Source of the DNA: Actinomyces graevenitzii C83
GTDB taxonomy: Bacteria; Actinomycetota; Actinomycetes; Actinomycetales; Actinomycetaceae
DNA: 64,000 nucleotides
Direction: 5' to 3'
Assembly: GCF_000239695.1 (NCBI RefSeq)
Contig: NZ_JH470338.1
Location: 62,001 to 126,000 of the forward strand
The notes beneath the pieces were generated by a model. The model saw nothing but the letters and a program-made list of their open reading frames with translations, did not search any database and was not told the origin of the DNA. The first letter of the stretch is position 1. Each line of letters begins with the position of its first letter. A program made the translations under genes and the position numbers. Of this stretch, positions 9,475 to 18,496 are shown piece by piece.

Positions 9475-9547
9475 GTGGCTGTAGCTCAGTTGGCAGAGCG
9501 CTTGGTTGTGGTCCAGGAGGTCGCGGGTTCGAGCCCCGTCAGCCACC
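9475..9547 (+). tRNA. tRNA-His (anticodon GTG)
   Basis: The acceptor arms GTGGCTG and CAGCCAC pair. The anticodon loop reads TTGTGGT with GTG, and the T-arm is GCGGGTTCGAGCCCCGT. The G at 9474 can act as the G-1 typical of tRNA-His. CCA is not encoded. A terminator follows. Confidence 0.95.
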
Positions 9548-9555
9548 CGCTTAAG

Positions 9556-9585
9556 ACCCCGGTTAATTCCGGGGTTTTATTTTAT
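9556..9585 (+). terminator. Rho-independent terminator after tRNA-His
   Basis: ACCCCGG (9556-9562) pairs with CCGGGGT (9569-9575) and is followed by TTTTATTTTA. Confidence 0.9.
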
Positions 9586-9662
9586 GTGCGGGGGTGAATT
9601 ACGCATGTCTTTTAACTGGTTAGTGATTAGTTGCCATAATTATTTACCGGTTTACACTCGCG

Positions 9663-9691
9663 TTTACCTTGCGCCGCTTTTGCTTTAAACT
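9663..9691 (+). promoter_or_regulatory. Putative sigma-70-type promoter of tRNA-Arg
   Basis: A -35-like TTTACC (9663-9668) and a -10-like TAAACT (9686-9691) are separated by 17 nt and end 9 nt before the tRNA. Predicted from sequence only. Confidence 0.5.
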
Positions 9692-9700
9692 TAAAGCAAA

Positions 9701-9776
9701 GCCTCCGTAGCTCAATGGATAGAGCATCGGCCTTCTAATCCGCAGGTTGCCGGTTCGAGTCCGGCCGGGGGCGCCA
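9701..9776 (+). tRNA. tRNA-Arg (anticodon TCT)
   Basis: The acceptor GCCTCCG pairs with CGGGGGC, allowing one G-U pair. The anticodon loop CTTCTAA carries TCT, and the T-arm is GCCGGTTCGAGTCCGGC. The discriminator G is followed by an encoded CCA (9774-9776). Confidence 0.95.
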
Positions 9777-9838
9777 TTTCTTATCTTTTGATATATCCGT
9801 AATTTCTGCGTATGTGCGTGCAAACATAAAGTAAAGTT

Positions 9839-11416
9839 GTGGTTATGGTTACGTCTAGCTCCAGCGACGCTACTGTAGTGTCCTCCCTCAGCCGCGGTCA
9901 GCTTATAGATGTACTGCAAGATGTACTCAAAAATTTAGATCAGCTTTCCTTCCCGTTTGTCTCCGCGCTGGCGCCCTCTGCGGTAGCCCTGCGTGACAGC
10001 CTGAAGGTACAGGTGGGTGACAATTTGCTGCCTCAGCTTGAGGACGGCGACACGCCCGCCATTGTGGTGGTGGGTGGCTCCACCGGCGCCGGTAAATCCA
10101 CGCTGGTCAACTCAATTTTGGGTACGGAAGTATCGGCTGCGGGTATTTTGCGCCCCACCACCAAAACCCCGGTGCTGGTGTGTAATCCTGAGGATCAAGA
10201 GGTGCTGCTTAAGCACCCCCTGTCGCAGATTTCGCGCATGGTTACTTCCGACGTCGTCCCGGCCGGCTTGGCCCTGGTGGACGCCAGTGACCTGGACTCG
10301 GTGCATGAATCCAACCGGGCCTTGGCGGCGCGCTTGCTGGAGGCGGCAGACCTGTGGCTGTTTGTAACCACGGCGGCGCGCTATGGCGACGCCACTCCCT
10401 GGTACACCCTGGAGCTGGCCAACACCCGCAACACTAAGATCGCGGTGGTGCTTAACCGCATCAGTGGCCCGGTGCTTAATGAGATCCGCACAGACCTGAT
10501 GGAGCGCCTGGCCCAGATGGGGCTAGACCAGGCCCCCTTCTTCGTGGTTGGCGACGTCGGCCCCCACGAGGGCCTACTGCCTGTGGAGCAGGTGGCTGAG
10601 CTGCGTAATTGGTTACAGCTGCTGGCTGGCAAGCACCGCGCTGAGGGGCTGCTGCGCCGCACCGGGCGAGCCGTATGGGCCTCGCTACGTGAGCAGCTAA
10701 GCCGCCTGGCCGACGCCGTCGACGAGCAATCCCAAGCCGCCCACAACCTGGACACTAACTGCGCCCAGCTGCTGGGCTCGGTAATCCACGAATTTAACGA
10801 TGATGTCGAGCGCGGCACCGCCGCCCAGGGGGCTGTATCCACCTCCTGGCTGGCCCTAGCTAGCTCCGGCGCGCCGCTAAGTACCCTAGCCCAGGGTCAA
10901 ACCCTCAAAAACGGTTTCTTTGGGCTCAAACGTAAGCGCCGCCAGCAGGCCCTAGACACGCTTTCGCAAGAGTGCCGTCTGGCCCTAAACGACCGCCTAG
11001 AAGCCACCATTCTTGAGGGCATCGCCAAGGTTAAATTCGCTTGGGGGCAGGCCACGCTGGAAGGCGCCGGGGTAGAGCCGCGCACCAGCTCCTCTGCCGA
11101 AGTTATTGCCAAGTGGTACGAGGGCATTGCTGAACCCACCCATGTGCCGCGTGGTCTGACCGCGCCTGCCTTGAAAGACTTCCTGGTGGTGGCCGTTACC
11201 GGGGTGGTGCGAGCTCGTGAAGCTGCCGCGCGACTTGAGGTACAAGACGCATTAGAATTGGCTAGCGCACAGCTGCGGACTCAGGTAGAACAGACACTGA
11301 CCGCGCTTTCGCCTGATGGAAGCGCTGTAGCTGTGGCTCCTACCGCGCAGTTGGCGGCGTCTTTACGCCTGCGTGCCAGTGAGCTGAAACCCTTCGGATT
11401 GTTTGGAGCGAATTGA
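9839..11416 (+). CDS. Dynamin-like/AAA-type GTPase, first of a tandem pair
   Basis: The 525-aa protein has a P-loop GGSTGAGKST at residues 79-88, a switch-like RPTTKTPVLV (candidate G2), ALVDASDLDS as a degenerate G3 region, and VVLNRIS where the NKxD motif is expected. No membrane segment is evident. The gene is coupled to a second GTPase: its TGA shares one base with the next ATG. Paired P-loop GTPases of this kind are known in actinobacteria as membrane-remodelling dynamin-like proteins, but the assignment for this pair is inferred from layout and length. ATG at 9845 is an alternative start. Confidence 0.75.
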   Translation: MVMVTSSSSDATVVSSLSRGQLIDVLQDVLKNLDQLSFPFVSALAPSAVALRDSLKVQVGDNLLPQLEDGDTPAIVVVGGSTGAGKSTLVNSILGTEVSAAGILRPTTKTPVLVCNPEDQEVLLKHPLSQISRMVTSDVVPAGLALVDASDLDSVHESNRALAARLLEAADLWLFVTTAARYGDATPWYTLELANTRNTKIAVVLNRISGPVLNEIRTDLMERLAQMGLDQAPFFVVGDVGPHEGLLPVEQVAELRNWLQLLAGKHRAEGLLRRTGRAVWASLREQLSRLADAVDEQSQAAHNLDTNCAQLLGSVIHEFNDDVERGTAAQGAVSTSWLALASSGAPLSTLAQGQTLKNGFFGLKRKRRQQALDTLSQECRLALNDRLEATILEGIAKVKFAWGQATLEGAGVEPRTSSSAEVIAKWYEGIAEPTHVPRGLTAPALKDFLVVAVTGVVRAREAAARLEVQDALELASAQLRTQVEQTLTALSPDGSAVAVAPTAQLAASLRLRASELKPFGLFGAN

Positions 11417-12846
11417 TGATCGACGCTGCCAGCCTTGATAGGCGGCTTGAGGAAATGCGCCGCGCCCTAGACGCGGCCCCCAACGAGGTAAGCGCCTCCT
11501 TGGTAATTCCTGCCCGTCAAGGAATGGATAATGTGGCTAAACGTCTAGCTTTGGGCGTAGACCACACCGTGGCAGCGTTTTTCGGGGGCACCGGTTCAGG
11601 TAAATCCTCCCTGTTCAACGCCCTAACCAAACTTGATTTTGCCGACGTGGGTGCCCGCCGCCCCACCACCTCACGCGCCGCCGCCTGCACTTGGGGCGAC
11701 GACGCCACCGCCCTGCTGGACTTCTTGGGGGTAGACCCGCACCGCCGCATTAGGCGCGAGTCCATTCTCGACGGCGACGACGAAAACTACCTTGACGGCC
11801 TGGTGCTGCTGGATGTGCCCGACTATGACTCGGTAACCACCGCCCACGCCCTGCAGGTAGACCGCCTAGTGCCCCTAGCTGACCTGCTGGTTTGGGTTGT
11901 GGACCCGCAAAAATATGCCGACGCCGCCCTGCATGAGGGCTACCTGCGCGGCCTAGGTGCCCGCCAGGAAGACATGGTGGTGCTGATCAACCAGATCGAC
12001 ACCCTACCTGCGGGCGGTACCCAAGCCCTGATTGACGATGTGCGCGCGCTGCTGCTGGCAGACGGGCTGGATAAGGTGCGCGTGATCGCCGTATCCGCTA
12101 AGCGCGGGGACAACCTAGACCAGGTGCGTGAGCTGTTCCGCCAGGTTTCTGAGCGCGAATCTAACGCTGCCCGCACTGCTTCAGCTGAGCTGGACTCTAT
12201 CGCCAAGCGATTGTCGGTGAGCGTGGCCGAGCGTGAGGCCACCTTAGATGAGCCGGCCACCTCCGACTTCCAGGAGCAAATGTCGCGTAGCGCCGGCGTG
12301 GGCGTAGTGGCTGACTCGATTGCCTCTGGCCTGCGTAAAATCTTCCCGCCTTCTTTGGCACGCCCCGAAGCCCCCTCGCGAGTGAGCGTGGCCGCCCAGG
12401 CATCCACTTGGCTGCACCGCAACACTGACTACCTGCCCCAGGCTTGGGTTAACTCGGTGCAGGACGCGGTTTCTGACCCTGAAGCCCTGGTCACCGGGGT
12501 GACTGACCTGGTGGCGCTAGTGCCCCTGCCGCGCCCGCGCAAGCTGCTGATTGAGCTGGGCTGGTGGCTAGGCTGGATTGCGGTACTGGCCGGGTTTGGC
12601 TGGATGTTCTTTAAGAATGGGGGCGTGCCCAGCTACGCGCTGGTGGCCGTGGGTTTGCTCTCGGCTGTGGCCAGCTACTGGCTGCGCCTGCGCCGCGCTA
12701 ACCGGGAAGCTGCTGCTTATCGCGAGGCCGCCAGGGGACGCGTTGACCAGCTGGTTAACCGCGACATGGTTAAACCCATGCAGGCAGTATTTGCCCGCCA
12801 CAACCGCCTACGTGCAGCTTTGGCAGTGGAGAAGACCCAAGCCTAG
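11416..12846 (+). CDS. Dynamin-like GTPase with C-terminal membrane hairpin, second of a tandem pair
   Basis: I start at ATG 11416, which overlaps the upstream TGA and follows GGAG; TTG at 11413 is less likely. P-loop GGTGSGKSS lies at residues 57-65. RRPTTSRAAA (G2 region), LLDVPDYDS (G3) and VLINQID (G4) follow. Two hydrophobic segments occur near residues 385-430 (IELGWWLGWIAVLAGFGWMF and the one after it), so this partner is membrane-inserted and probably recruits the soluble first GTPase. A clear terminator follows. The biological role is inferred, not shown. Confidence 0.78.
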   Translation: MIDAASLDRRLEEMRRALDAAPNEVSASLVIPARQGMDNVAKRLALGVDHTVAAFFGGTGSGKSSLFNALTKLDFADVGARRPTTSRAAACTWGDDATALLDFLGVDPHRRIRRESILDGDDENYLDGLVLLDVPDYDSVTTAHALQVDRLVPLADLLVWVVDPQKYADAALHEGYLRGLGARQEDMVVLINQIDTLPAGGTQALIDDVRALLLADGLDKVRVIAVSAKRGDNLDQVRELFRQVSERESNAARTASAELDSIAKRLSVSVAEREATLDEPATSDFQEQMSRSAGVGVVADSIASGLRKIFPPSLARPEAPSRVSVAAQASTWLHRNTDYLPQAWVNSVQDAVSDPEALVTGVTDLVALVPLPRPRKLLIELGWWLGWIAVLAGFGWMFFKNGGVPSYALVAVGLLSAVASYWLRLRRANREAAAYREAARGRVDQLVNRDMVKPMQAVFARHNRLRAALAVEKTQA

Positions 12847-12892
12847 TGGGGTAAACCTGAGCCAGTTAAACCTGAGCCAGTTTTAACTTCGA

Positions 12893-12929
12893 CGGCGGCC
12901 AGCATTGTTGTTGGCCGCCGCCGCTTTTT
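12893..12929 (+). terminator. Rho-independent terminator after the GTPase pair
   Basis: CGGCGGCCA (12893-12901) pairs with TGGCCGCCG (12912-12920), followed by CCGCTTTTT. Just upstream, TAAACCTGAGCCAGT is repeated twice in tandem. Confidence 0.85.
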
Positions 12930-13136
12930 CTGCGCCGGTTCTGGGCGGTTTCTGGGGGGCCCGTTTGGGCAGACCTGCTTTGGGTAGGCGCCGCGCGGGG
13001 GCAGGCGAGGCCGCTTTTGTGCACAGGTGGGGAACTTTTTGGCCCCACGCGGCTTATACACACCGGCCAAGCGGGGTGCTTGCTTTTTGGCCGATCCTGG
13101 TTGCGTCACTAAACGATGCGCGCAAAGGAGAGGTAA

Positions 13137-13895
13137 ATGAACCGCGCCATTGAAATCACCGTCCAGGGCACCGTGGCTACCGCCCCAGTGCTAACCAGGC
13201 AGGAAGGCAAAAAGCCCTACTGCCGGTTCCGTGTAGCCGCCTCATATGGGCAAATGGTGTCTGGCAGCTGGGTCAACTACGACACCTTATGGTTTACCGC
13301 CAAGGCTTGGGGAGACCTAGCTGAGCACTTATCCCAGTCATTTAAGCGAGGCGACCCGGTGATCTTGTGCGGCAGGCTGGGGGAGGACCACTGGATGCGC
13401 TCTGGTCAGCGAGTTAGCTCAATGGTTTTATACCTGCACTGCGCCGGCCATGATCTAACTCGCGGCGAAGCCCACTACACCAAGGTGGTAATCATCCACG
13501 ACAAGGCTGGTGCCTCGGGTGAGGCGCAGCTAGCTGCGCAGCGCGCTGGGGGGGCGCAGGCCTTGGGCGGCCCGCAGGCTATGAGTGGTCCTGAGACCAT
13601 GAGCGCGCCAGAGCCTGCCAGTGCGCCAGATGTTCTCGGGGCTGGCAGTGCGCCTGAGACCATGAGTGGGCCAGATATCCCTGGGGTTGCCAGTGCGCCT
13701 GAGACCATGAGCGGGCCTGACGGGCCTGAAACCGCCTACGCCCCAGAAATCACGGGTGTACCGGGTACCAATAGCTCCCCGGATATGGGCGCGGCCTTGG
13801 CTGCTGCTATTGCCTCCCAAAACGGTGGCCCTGAGCTAGTGACCCCCAGCCTGGAGGCACAAGATCAGTGGAGCACCGACTACACCCTGGTCTAA
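13137..13895 (+). CDS. ssb: Single-stranded DNA-binding protein with extended repeat-rich tail
   Basis: ATG follows AAAGGAGAGG. Residues 1-110 are an OB-fold SSB domain, with ITVQGTVATAPVLTRQEGKK, FRVAAS, WVNYDTLWFTAKAWG and DPVILCGRL as its strands. After residue ~125 the tail is low complexity, with repeated APETMSGPD-type units between residues ~140 and ~200. The usual acidic SSB tip (DDDIPF type) is absent; the protein ends WSTDYTLV. This suggests a paralogous SSB with altered partner binding, or simply a diverged tail. A second ssb elsewhere in the genome would support the paralogue view. Confidence 0.9.
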   Translation: MNRAIEITVQGTVATAPVLTRQEGKKPYCRFRVAASYGQMVSGSWVNYDTLWFTAKAWGDLAEHLSQSFKRGDPVILCGRLGEDHWMRSGQRVSSMVLYLHCAGHDLTRGEAHYTKVVIIHDKAGASGEAQLAAQRAGGAQALGGPQAMSGPETMSAPEPASAPDVLGAGSAPETMSGPDIPGVASAPETMSGPDGPETAYAPEITGVPGTNSSPDMGAALAAAIASQNGGPELVTPSLEAQDQWSTDYTLV

Positions 13896-13982
13896 AGGCC
13901 TGCGCTGAAACTGGCCAAGTTCTGCGCTAAAGGTTAGAAACACAGCTTTGACCAGTCCAAATGTGGCTTGGTCATAATATGG

Positions 13983-14453
13983 CTAGGCCAGATCTAGGCC
14001 AAGATCAGCCGGGTGGGAGACTTTAAAAACCTCAAGCAGAGAGCGGGTGATTATTTCCGCCAGCTTAGCTGCATCAGTGGTTTTAAAAGTCAGGGCAGTA
14101 GGCTGGGCATCCCAGCCCAGCAAAGCCAGCTGCATAACGTGAGCTGGGCCCAGTAGCAGCTGCTCTAGGCCATCTACGCGCGGAGCTAAAGCCGTATAGC
14201 TAAGTGCGCCCTGAGTTTGGTTAACCAAAACCGCAATCCCTGGCTTATCGCTAGAAATCTTGGCTTTGCGGCGTAGCAGCTTATTAGCTAGGCCAGGCGC
14301 GGTTAGCTGCGTATCTGGCTCAAGTAAGGGCTGGCCCACGTAAAACACTAGGCGAGCGCCGGCGTCGACGTCGTTACTTAAAAAACTAACCAAAGAGGGG
14401 GTAAACCGAGCCCAAGAACCCAAATCAATACAGTCAACTGCCTTCTCACTCAT
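13983..14453 (-). CDS. Hypothetical protein
   Basis: 156 residues, with ATG start. It has no signal peptide or membrane segment. It is mostly alternating hydrophobic and polar strands (LSYTALAPRVDGLEQLLL), with an acidic N-terminus. I do not recognise the family; a small chaperone-like or YbjN-like fold is possible but unsupported. It is transcribed opposite to ssb and ftsE, and both flanking gaps (87 and 113 nt) contain nothing else I can identify. Confidence 0.6.
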   Translation of the reverse strand: MSEKAVDCIDLGSWARFTPSLVSFLSNDVDAGARLVFYVGQPLLEPDTQLTAPGLANKLLRRKAKISSDKPGIAVLVNQTQGALSYTALAPRVDGLEQLLLGPAHVMQLALLGWDAQPTALTFKTTDAAKLAEIITRSLLEVFKVSHPADLGLDLA

Positions 14454-14566
14454 AAGCTAATCCTAATTTAGTTCTGAGTGTGACTAGTCTGGGGTGTGTC
14501 ACTAATAGGTAACGCGCCCTTATGCGCGTACGGTGAGGGAGTATGCATACTTAGGAGGGCTCCCCT

Positions 14567-15256
14567 ATGATCCGTTTCGACCAAGTCTCTAAGGTCTACA
14601 AACGCGGCGCCAGGCCGGCGCTAAACGAGGTTGATATTGAGATCGAACGGGGGGAATTTGTATTCCTAGTGGGCGCCTCGGGTTCAGGTAAATCCACTTT
14701 CCTGCGCCTAGTGCTGCGTGAAGAGCGTCCCACCTCCGGCTCAATCCACGTACTTGGCCGCGACCTATCCCAGGTTTCCACCTGGAAGGTACCCCAGCTG
14801 CGCCGCGAAATCGGCACTGTGTTCCAGGACTTTAGACTCCTGGAAAACAAGACCGTACTCGAAAACGTGGCTATCGCCCCGCAGGTGATCGGCAAGCCGC
14901 GCTACTACATTCGCTCAGCCGTGCCCGAAGCCCTAGAACTAGTGGGCCTAAAGGGTAAGGAAAAGCGTCTACCGCACGAGCTTTCCGGTGGTGAACAGCA
15001 GCGTGTGGCAATCGCCCGCGCCATGGTTAACCGCCCCAAGCTACTGCTAGCCGATGAGCCCACCGGTAACCTTGACCCCTCCACCTCGGTAGGAATCATG
15101 CGTCTACTAGACCGGATTAACCGCCAAGGAACCACCGTGGTTATGGCCACCCACGACGACGAAATCGTAGACCAGATGCGCAAGCGCGTAATCGAACTTG
15201 AAGAGGGACACGTGGTGCGTGACCAGGCACGCGGCGTCTACGGCTCCAACCGCTGA
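14567..15256 (+). CDS. ftsE: Cell division ATP-binding protein FtsE
   Basis: The 229-aa ABC ATPase starts at ATG after TAGGAGGG. Walker A is GASGSGKST (36-44), the signature [14 protein letters not shown], and Walker [13 protein letters not shown], followed by the H-loop ATHDDE. FtsE with FtsX forms a membrane complex that activates peptidoglycan hydrolases at the septum. ftsX begins 10 nt downstream and an M23 hydrolase follows, the expected operon. Confidence 0.97.
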   Translation: MIRFDQVSKVYKRGARPALNEVDIEIERGEFVFLVGASGSGKSTFLRLVLREERPTSGSIHVLGRDLSQVSTWKVPQLRREIGTVFQDFRLLENKTVLENVAIAPQVIGKPRYYIRSAVPEALELVGLKGKEKRLPHELSGGEQQRVAIARAMVNRPKLLLADEPTGNLDPSTSVGIMRLLDRINRQGTTVVMATHDDEIVDQMRKRVIELEEGHVVRDQARGVYGSNR

Positions 15257-15266
15257 GGTAGTTTTA

Positions 15267-16184
15267 ATGCGTATCAGGTTTATTTTCTCCCAGGTTTTCC
15301 AGGGTCTAAGCCGCAACATGGCTATGACCGTGTCCGTCATCTTGGTTTCTTTCGTATCGCTGCTGTTTGTGGGTTCATCCTCACTGCTACAGATGCAGAT
15401 CAGCGCCATGAAAGGGGCCTGGTATGACAAGGTTGAGGTGTCCATCTTTATGTGCCCCTCATCCTCCTCGCAGGCACGCTGCCCCAACGGTGAAGCCACC
15501 CAGGCACAGATCGCCTCAGTAGATTCCTTCCTACGTTCAGACTCACTCAAGCCCTACGTAAAGAGTTTCCAGATGGAAACCAAAGCGCAGGCCTTCAAAA
15601 ACTTCAAAGCCGCCTACGGCAACTCGCCCATTGGCCGCAATGCCACCGAAGATATGATGCCGGTTTCATTCCGTGTCAAACTGGTTGACGCCAAGCAGTA
15701 CCAGGTGGTGGCTGAGCAGTTCCAAGGCAGGGCTGGGGTTGAACGCGTGGTAGACCAGCGGGCCACCCTTGAACCACTGTTTAAGGTGATGGATAGGGCC
15801 TCATGGTTTGCTGCCGGCCTAGCCATTGTGATGGCGGTGGCAGCGTTCTTGCTGATCATCACTACCATTAAACTTTCGGCCATGTCGCGCAGCAAAGAAA
15901 CCTCAATCATGCGCTTGGTGGGTGCCTCCAACACCTTCATCCAGCTGCCATTCATGCTTGAAGGTATGCTCGCGGCCCTGACCGGCGCCATCTTGGCGGT
16001 AGGCGTGCTACTGCTGGGTGTGCACTACCTGATTAACGACTGGCTGGCTAAGTCCCTGTCTATCACCATGGCCTTCATTGGCACCCGCGAGGTGCTCACC
16101 GTAGCGCCGTTCTTGATGCTTGGGGCGATTGTGCTAGCTGGAATTTCTTCCATGGTTTCACTCTCGCGTTACACCAAGGTCTAA
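15267..16184 (+). CDS. ftsX: Cell division protein FtsX (permease-like)
   Basis: I start at ATG 15267 (MRIRFIFSQVFQGL), preceded by GAGGT. An upstream in-frame extension into ftsE (to 15198) is not credible. The 305-aa protein has one N-terminal membrane segment (~20-42), an extracellular domain of about 120 residues, and three further segments (starting near AAGLAIVMAVAAFLLIITTI). This is the FtsX topology that transmits the FtsE ATPase cycle to outside hydrolases. The next gene begins 3 nt after the stop. Confidence 0.96.
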   Translation: MRIRFIFSQVFQGLSRNMAMTVSVILVSFVSLLFVGSSSLLQMQISAMKGAWYDKVEVSIFMCPSSSSQARCPNGEATQAQIASVDSFLRSDSLKPYVKSFQMETKAQAFKNFKAAYGNSPIGRNATEDMMPVSFRVKLVDAKQYQVVAEQFQGRAGVERVVDQRATLEPLFKVMDRASWFAAGLAIVMAVAAFLLIITTIKLSAMSRSKETSIMRLVGASNTFIQLPFMLEGMLAALTGAILAVGVLLLGVHYLINDWLAKSLSITMAFIGTREVLTVAPFLMLGAIVLAGISSMVSLSRYTKV

Positions 16185-16187
16185 ATC

Positions 16188-17507
16188 ATGAAAAAGCTTT
16201 CGCTTTCTAAAGCAGGCTCACTGGTGATGGCGGCCGCCGCCACCTTGAGCCTGAGCCTGGGGCTAGTGGGTCACGGCCTGCCGGTGGCTCACGCCGACGA
16301 GCGTGACGACGCCCAATCTCAGCTAAACAGCGCCAACCAGAAAGAAGCGCAGCTGCGCTCCTCGTTGGAAGGCGTGGACGCCAAGCTGGGCCAGGCCTAC
16401 TTGGATGCCCAAAACGCCAACACCCAGCTGGCTGCGGCTAAAACTGAGTTGGCTAAAGCCCAGCAGATCCAAGCCCAGGCCCTGCAAACCCAGCAGCAGG
16501 TAAACACCCAGCTGGCTAGCGCCCAGGCCCAGCAGGAGCAGCTAAACAAGCAGGCCACTAACTCCTCCAAGGAAGCCAATGCTTCCAAGGCGGCAGTGGC
16601 TTCACTGGTGGTCTCCACCTACCAGGGCGACAACTCGCTAACCACGCTTTCTTACGTGTTGCAGTCTGACTCGGTTGCGCAGATGACTGAGCGCTCTAAC
16701 GTCACCCAGGTGGCTTCCAGTGTGCAGGAGTCGATTTTGGCTGATGCCGAAGCCCAGCGCGCTAAGGACGCTAACCGCAAAGCCCGCCAGGACGCCGTCG
16801 CCAAGCGCATCAGCAACCTGAAGGTGCAGGCAGACAAGGCCGCCCAGGAAGCCACCGACGCCGCCAACCAGGCTGCCACCAAGCGCAACGAGGTTTCCGC
16901 TAGGGCCTCAGCCGCCTCAGCCGCCGCCTCCAACCTGGAAACCCAGAAAGCCGGCTTGCAGGCCCAACTAGACCAGGTTTCCAAGGACCAGGCCGCCGCC
17001 CAAGCCAAGATCGCTAAGATCGACGCCGCCAACGCCCAGGCTGTAGCTAGCGGCAGTATGACTAACGCTTCCTCTAGCTCGGCCAGGTCTGACTCGCTAG
17101 GCAGCGGCTATATTGGCCACCCCATCCCCGCGCCCTGGGTGGTGACTAGTCCCTTTGGTTACCGCATCCACCCGGTTACCGGCACCGCCCAAGGCCACGC
17201 CGGTACGGATTTTGCTGCTGACTGTAACCAGCCCCAATACGCGCCGGCAGCTGGGGTAGCCACCTACTGGTATTCGGTTTCCTGCGGTATCGGCTTGGAT
17301 ATCAACCTCGGTTACATTGACGGCCACTCCTACAACATCACCCTATGCCACATGTCTGGGCGCGCCGTGGGTGATGGGGCCAGCGTCAGCCGTGGCCAGG
17401 TGGTTGGTTACACCGGCGCCACCGGTTACGCCACCGGCTGCCACGTGCACTTTGAGGTCACTCGCGACGGCGTCAACATTGACCCCATGAGCCTGCCTGG
17501 TTTCTAA
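16188..17507 (+). CDS. Secreted coiled-coil M23 peptidoglycan endopeptidase, FtsEX partner
   Basis: The 439-aa protein has a signal peptide (hydrophobic core about residues 10-30, cleavage near AHA-DE), then a long Ala/Gln-rich coiled coil (about 40-290), then a LytM/M23 domain. All zinc ligands are present: His337 and Asp341 in HAGTD, His388 in CHM, and His419/His421 in HVH. A coiled coil plus hydrolase encoded with ftsEX parallels PcsB/EnvC/RipC systems, where FtsX binds the coiled coil and relieves autoinhibition. The functional link is inferred from gene order and architecture. Confidence 0.93.
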   Translation: MKKLSLSKAGSLVMAAAATLSLSLGLVGHGLPVAHADERDDAQSQLNSANQKEAQLRSSLEGVDAKLGQAYLDAQNANTQLAAAKTELAKAQQIQAQALQTQQQVNTQLASAQAQQEQLNKQATNSSKEANASKAAVASLVVSTYQGDNSLTTLSYVLQSDSVAQMTERSNVTQVASSVQESILADAEAQRAKDANRKARQDAVAKRISNLKVQADKAAQEATDAANQAATKRNEVSARASAASAAASNLETQKAGLQAQLDQVSKDQAAAQAKIAKIDAANAQAVASGSMTNASSSSARSDSLGSGYIGHPIPAPWVVTSPFGYRIHPVTGTAQGHAGTDFAADCNQPQYAPAAGVATYWYSVSCGIGLDINLGYIDGHSYNITLCHMSGRAVGDGASVSRGQVVGYTGATGYATGCHVHFEVTRDGVNIDPMSLPGF

Positions 17508-17666
17508 GCCGCAGCTCGCGCTGGCGGGCTTTGGCAGGTTATGCGGCGCACGTGCTTGCCCTGCCCAGCGCTTGCCCTGCCGCGCGCTGGCGAGCAGGAC
17601 TGCGAGTGTGCGCCTGGGCTCGCCGCGCACTGGCGGGCTTTGGCGGGATGCTGAATTAATTCGCGC

Positions 17667-17707
17667 AACAGCCGGATGTATCGGGTAAACTGATGCGTCC
17701 GGCTGTT
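17667..17707 (+). terminator. 10-bp stem hairpin overlapping the probable smpB promoter
   Basis: AACAGCCGGA (17667-17676) pairs perfectly with TCCGGCTGTT (17698-17707), followed by TTAT. The 21-nt loop contains TAAACT (17685-17690), a good -10 box for smpB. The site may end the ftsEX operon or regulate smpB. The rest of the gap (17508-17660) is GC-rich with no gene visible. Confidence 0.5.
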
Positions 17708-17732
17708 TTATACACAACGATTGGAGGCGCTT

Positions 17733-18260
17733 ATGGCTAAGCAGGATAAAGCACCGAAGCTGACGGCCGCCCAGAAGGCTAAGGCTGCCTCGGATGCCCA
17801 CAAGACCATTGCCCGCAACAAGAAGGCCCTACACGACTACGCCGTCGAGGAAAAACTCGAAGCTGGCCTGGCCCTAACCGGCACGGAAGTTAAGGCGCTG
17901 CGGATGGGGCGCGCGTCGCTGGTTGACGCCTGGGTTGAGCTTGACCGCCACGGCCAAGCTTGGCTGCAGGGCGCGCACATCCCTGAATACTCGCAGGGCT
18001 CGTGGAACAACCACTCTCCACGCCGCAAGCGGCGTTTGCTGATGCACCGTCGCGAAATTGACCGTTGGGCGTTTAAAACCCAGGCCAAGGGCTATACCGT
18101 GGTGCCGTTGGAGCTGTATTTCATCAACGGGCGAGCCAAGGTTGAGGTAGCTTTAGCGCGCGGTAAGCAGGAATGGGATAAGCGTCAGGCTTTGCGTGAG
18201 GCCCAGGATAAGCGCGAGGCTGCTCGGGCGGTAGCCGCAGCTCGACGTCGCCAGGGCTGA
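17733..18260 (+). CDS. smpB: SsrA-binding protein SmpB
   Basis: I chose ATG 17733 because GGAGG (17723-17727) is well spaced; TTG 17721 would put the ribosome site inside the gene. The 175-aa protein has the SmpB core: HKTIARNKKALHDYAVEEKL, GLALTGTEVKALRMGRASL, and a basic C-terminal tail with WDKRQALREAQDKREAAR. SmpB binds tmRNA and brings it to stalled ribosomes. ssrA lies immediately downstream, the classic pairing. An Ala/Lys-rich N-terminal extension of about 20 residues is typical of actinobacterial members. Confidence 0.96.
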   Translation: MAKQDKAPKLTAAQKAKAASDAHKTIARNKKALHDYAVEEKLEAGLALTGTEVKALRMGRASLVDAWVELDRHGQAWLQGAHIPEYSQGSWNNHSPRRKRRLLMHRREIDRWAFKTQAKGYTVVPLELYFINGRAKVEVALARGKQEWDKRQALREAQDKREAARAVAAARRRQG

Positions 18261-18456
18261 GAGACTCAGTTCGTGCCCCAGACAGAGGGGTGTGGGCTCA
18301 GTTCGTACCCCGGGGCTGAGGGCCGCTGGGGGAGTGGGCGACGGCGCTAGCGGCGTTAGTTGAGAGGCTACGCGGGCGGCGCTGGCTGAAAGGTGACGCG
18401 GGCGGCGTCGTCGGCACTAGCAAACCCCGCTGGGACTAGCGCTTTTCGGGAGGCTG

Positions 18457-18465
18457 TGCTAAAAT
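18457..18465 (+). promoter_or_regulatory. Extended -10 promoter element of ssrA
   Basis: TGCTAAAAT (TG-n-TAAAAT) ends 31 nt before the mature tmRNA 5' end. No convincing -35 box is visible. The remaining gap 18261-18456 carries two related CTCAGTTCGTNCCCC motifs and no gene. Confidence 0.5.
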
Positions 18466-18496
18466 GCAATTCCTGCCGTAGGCAGATAACTACATA

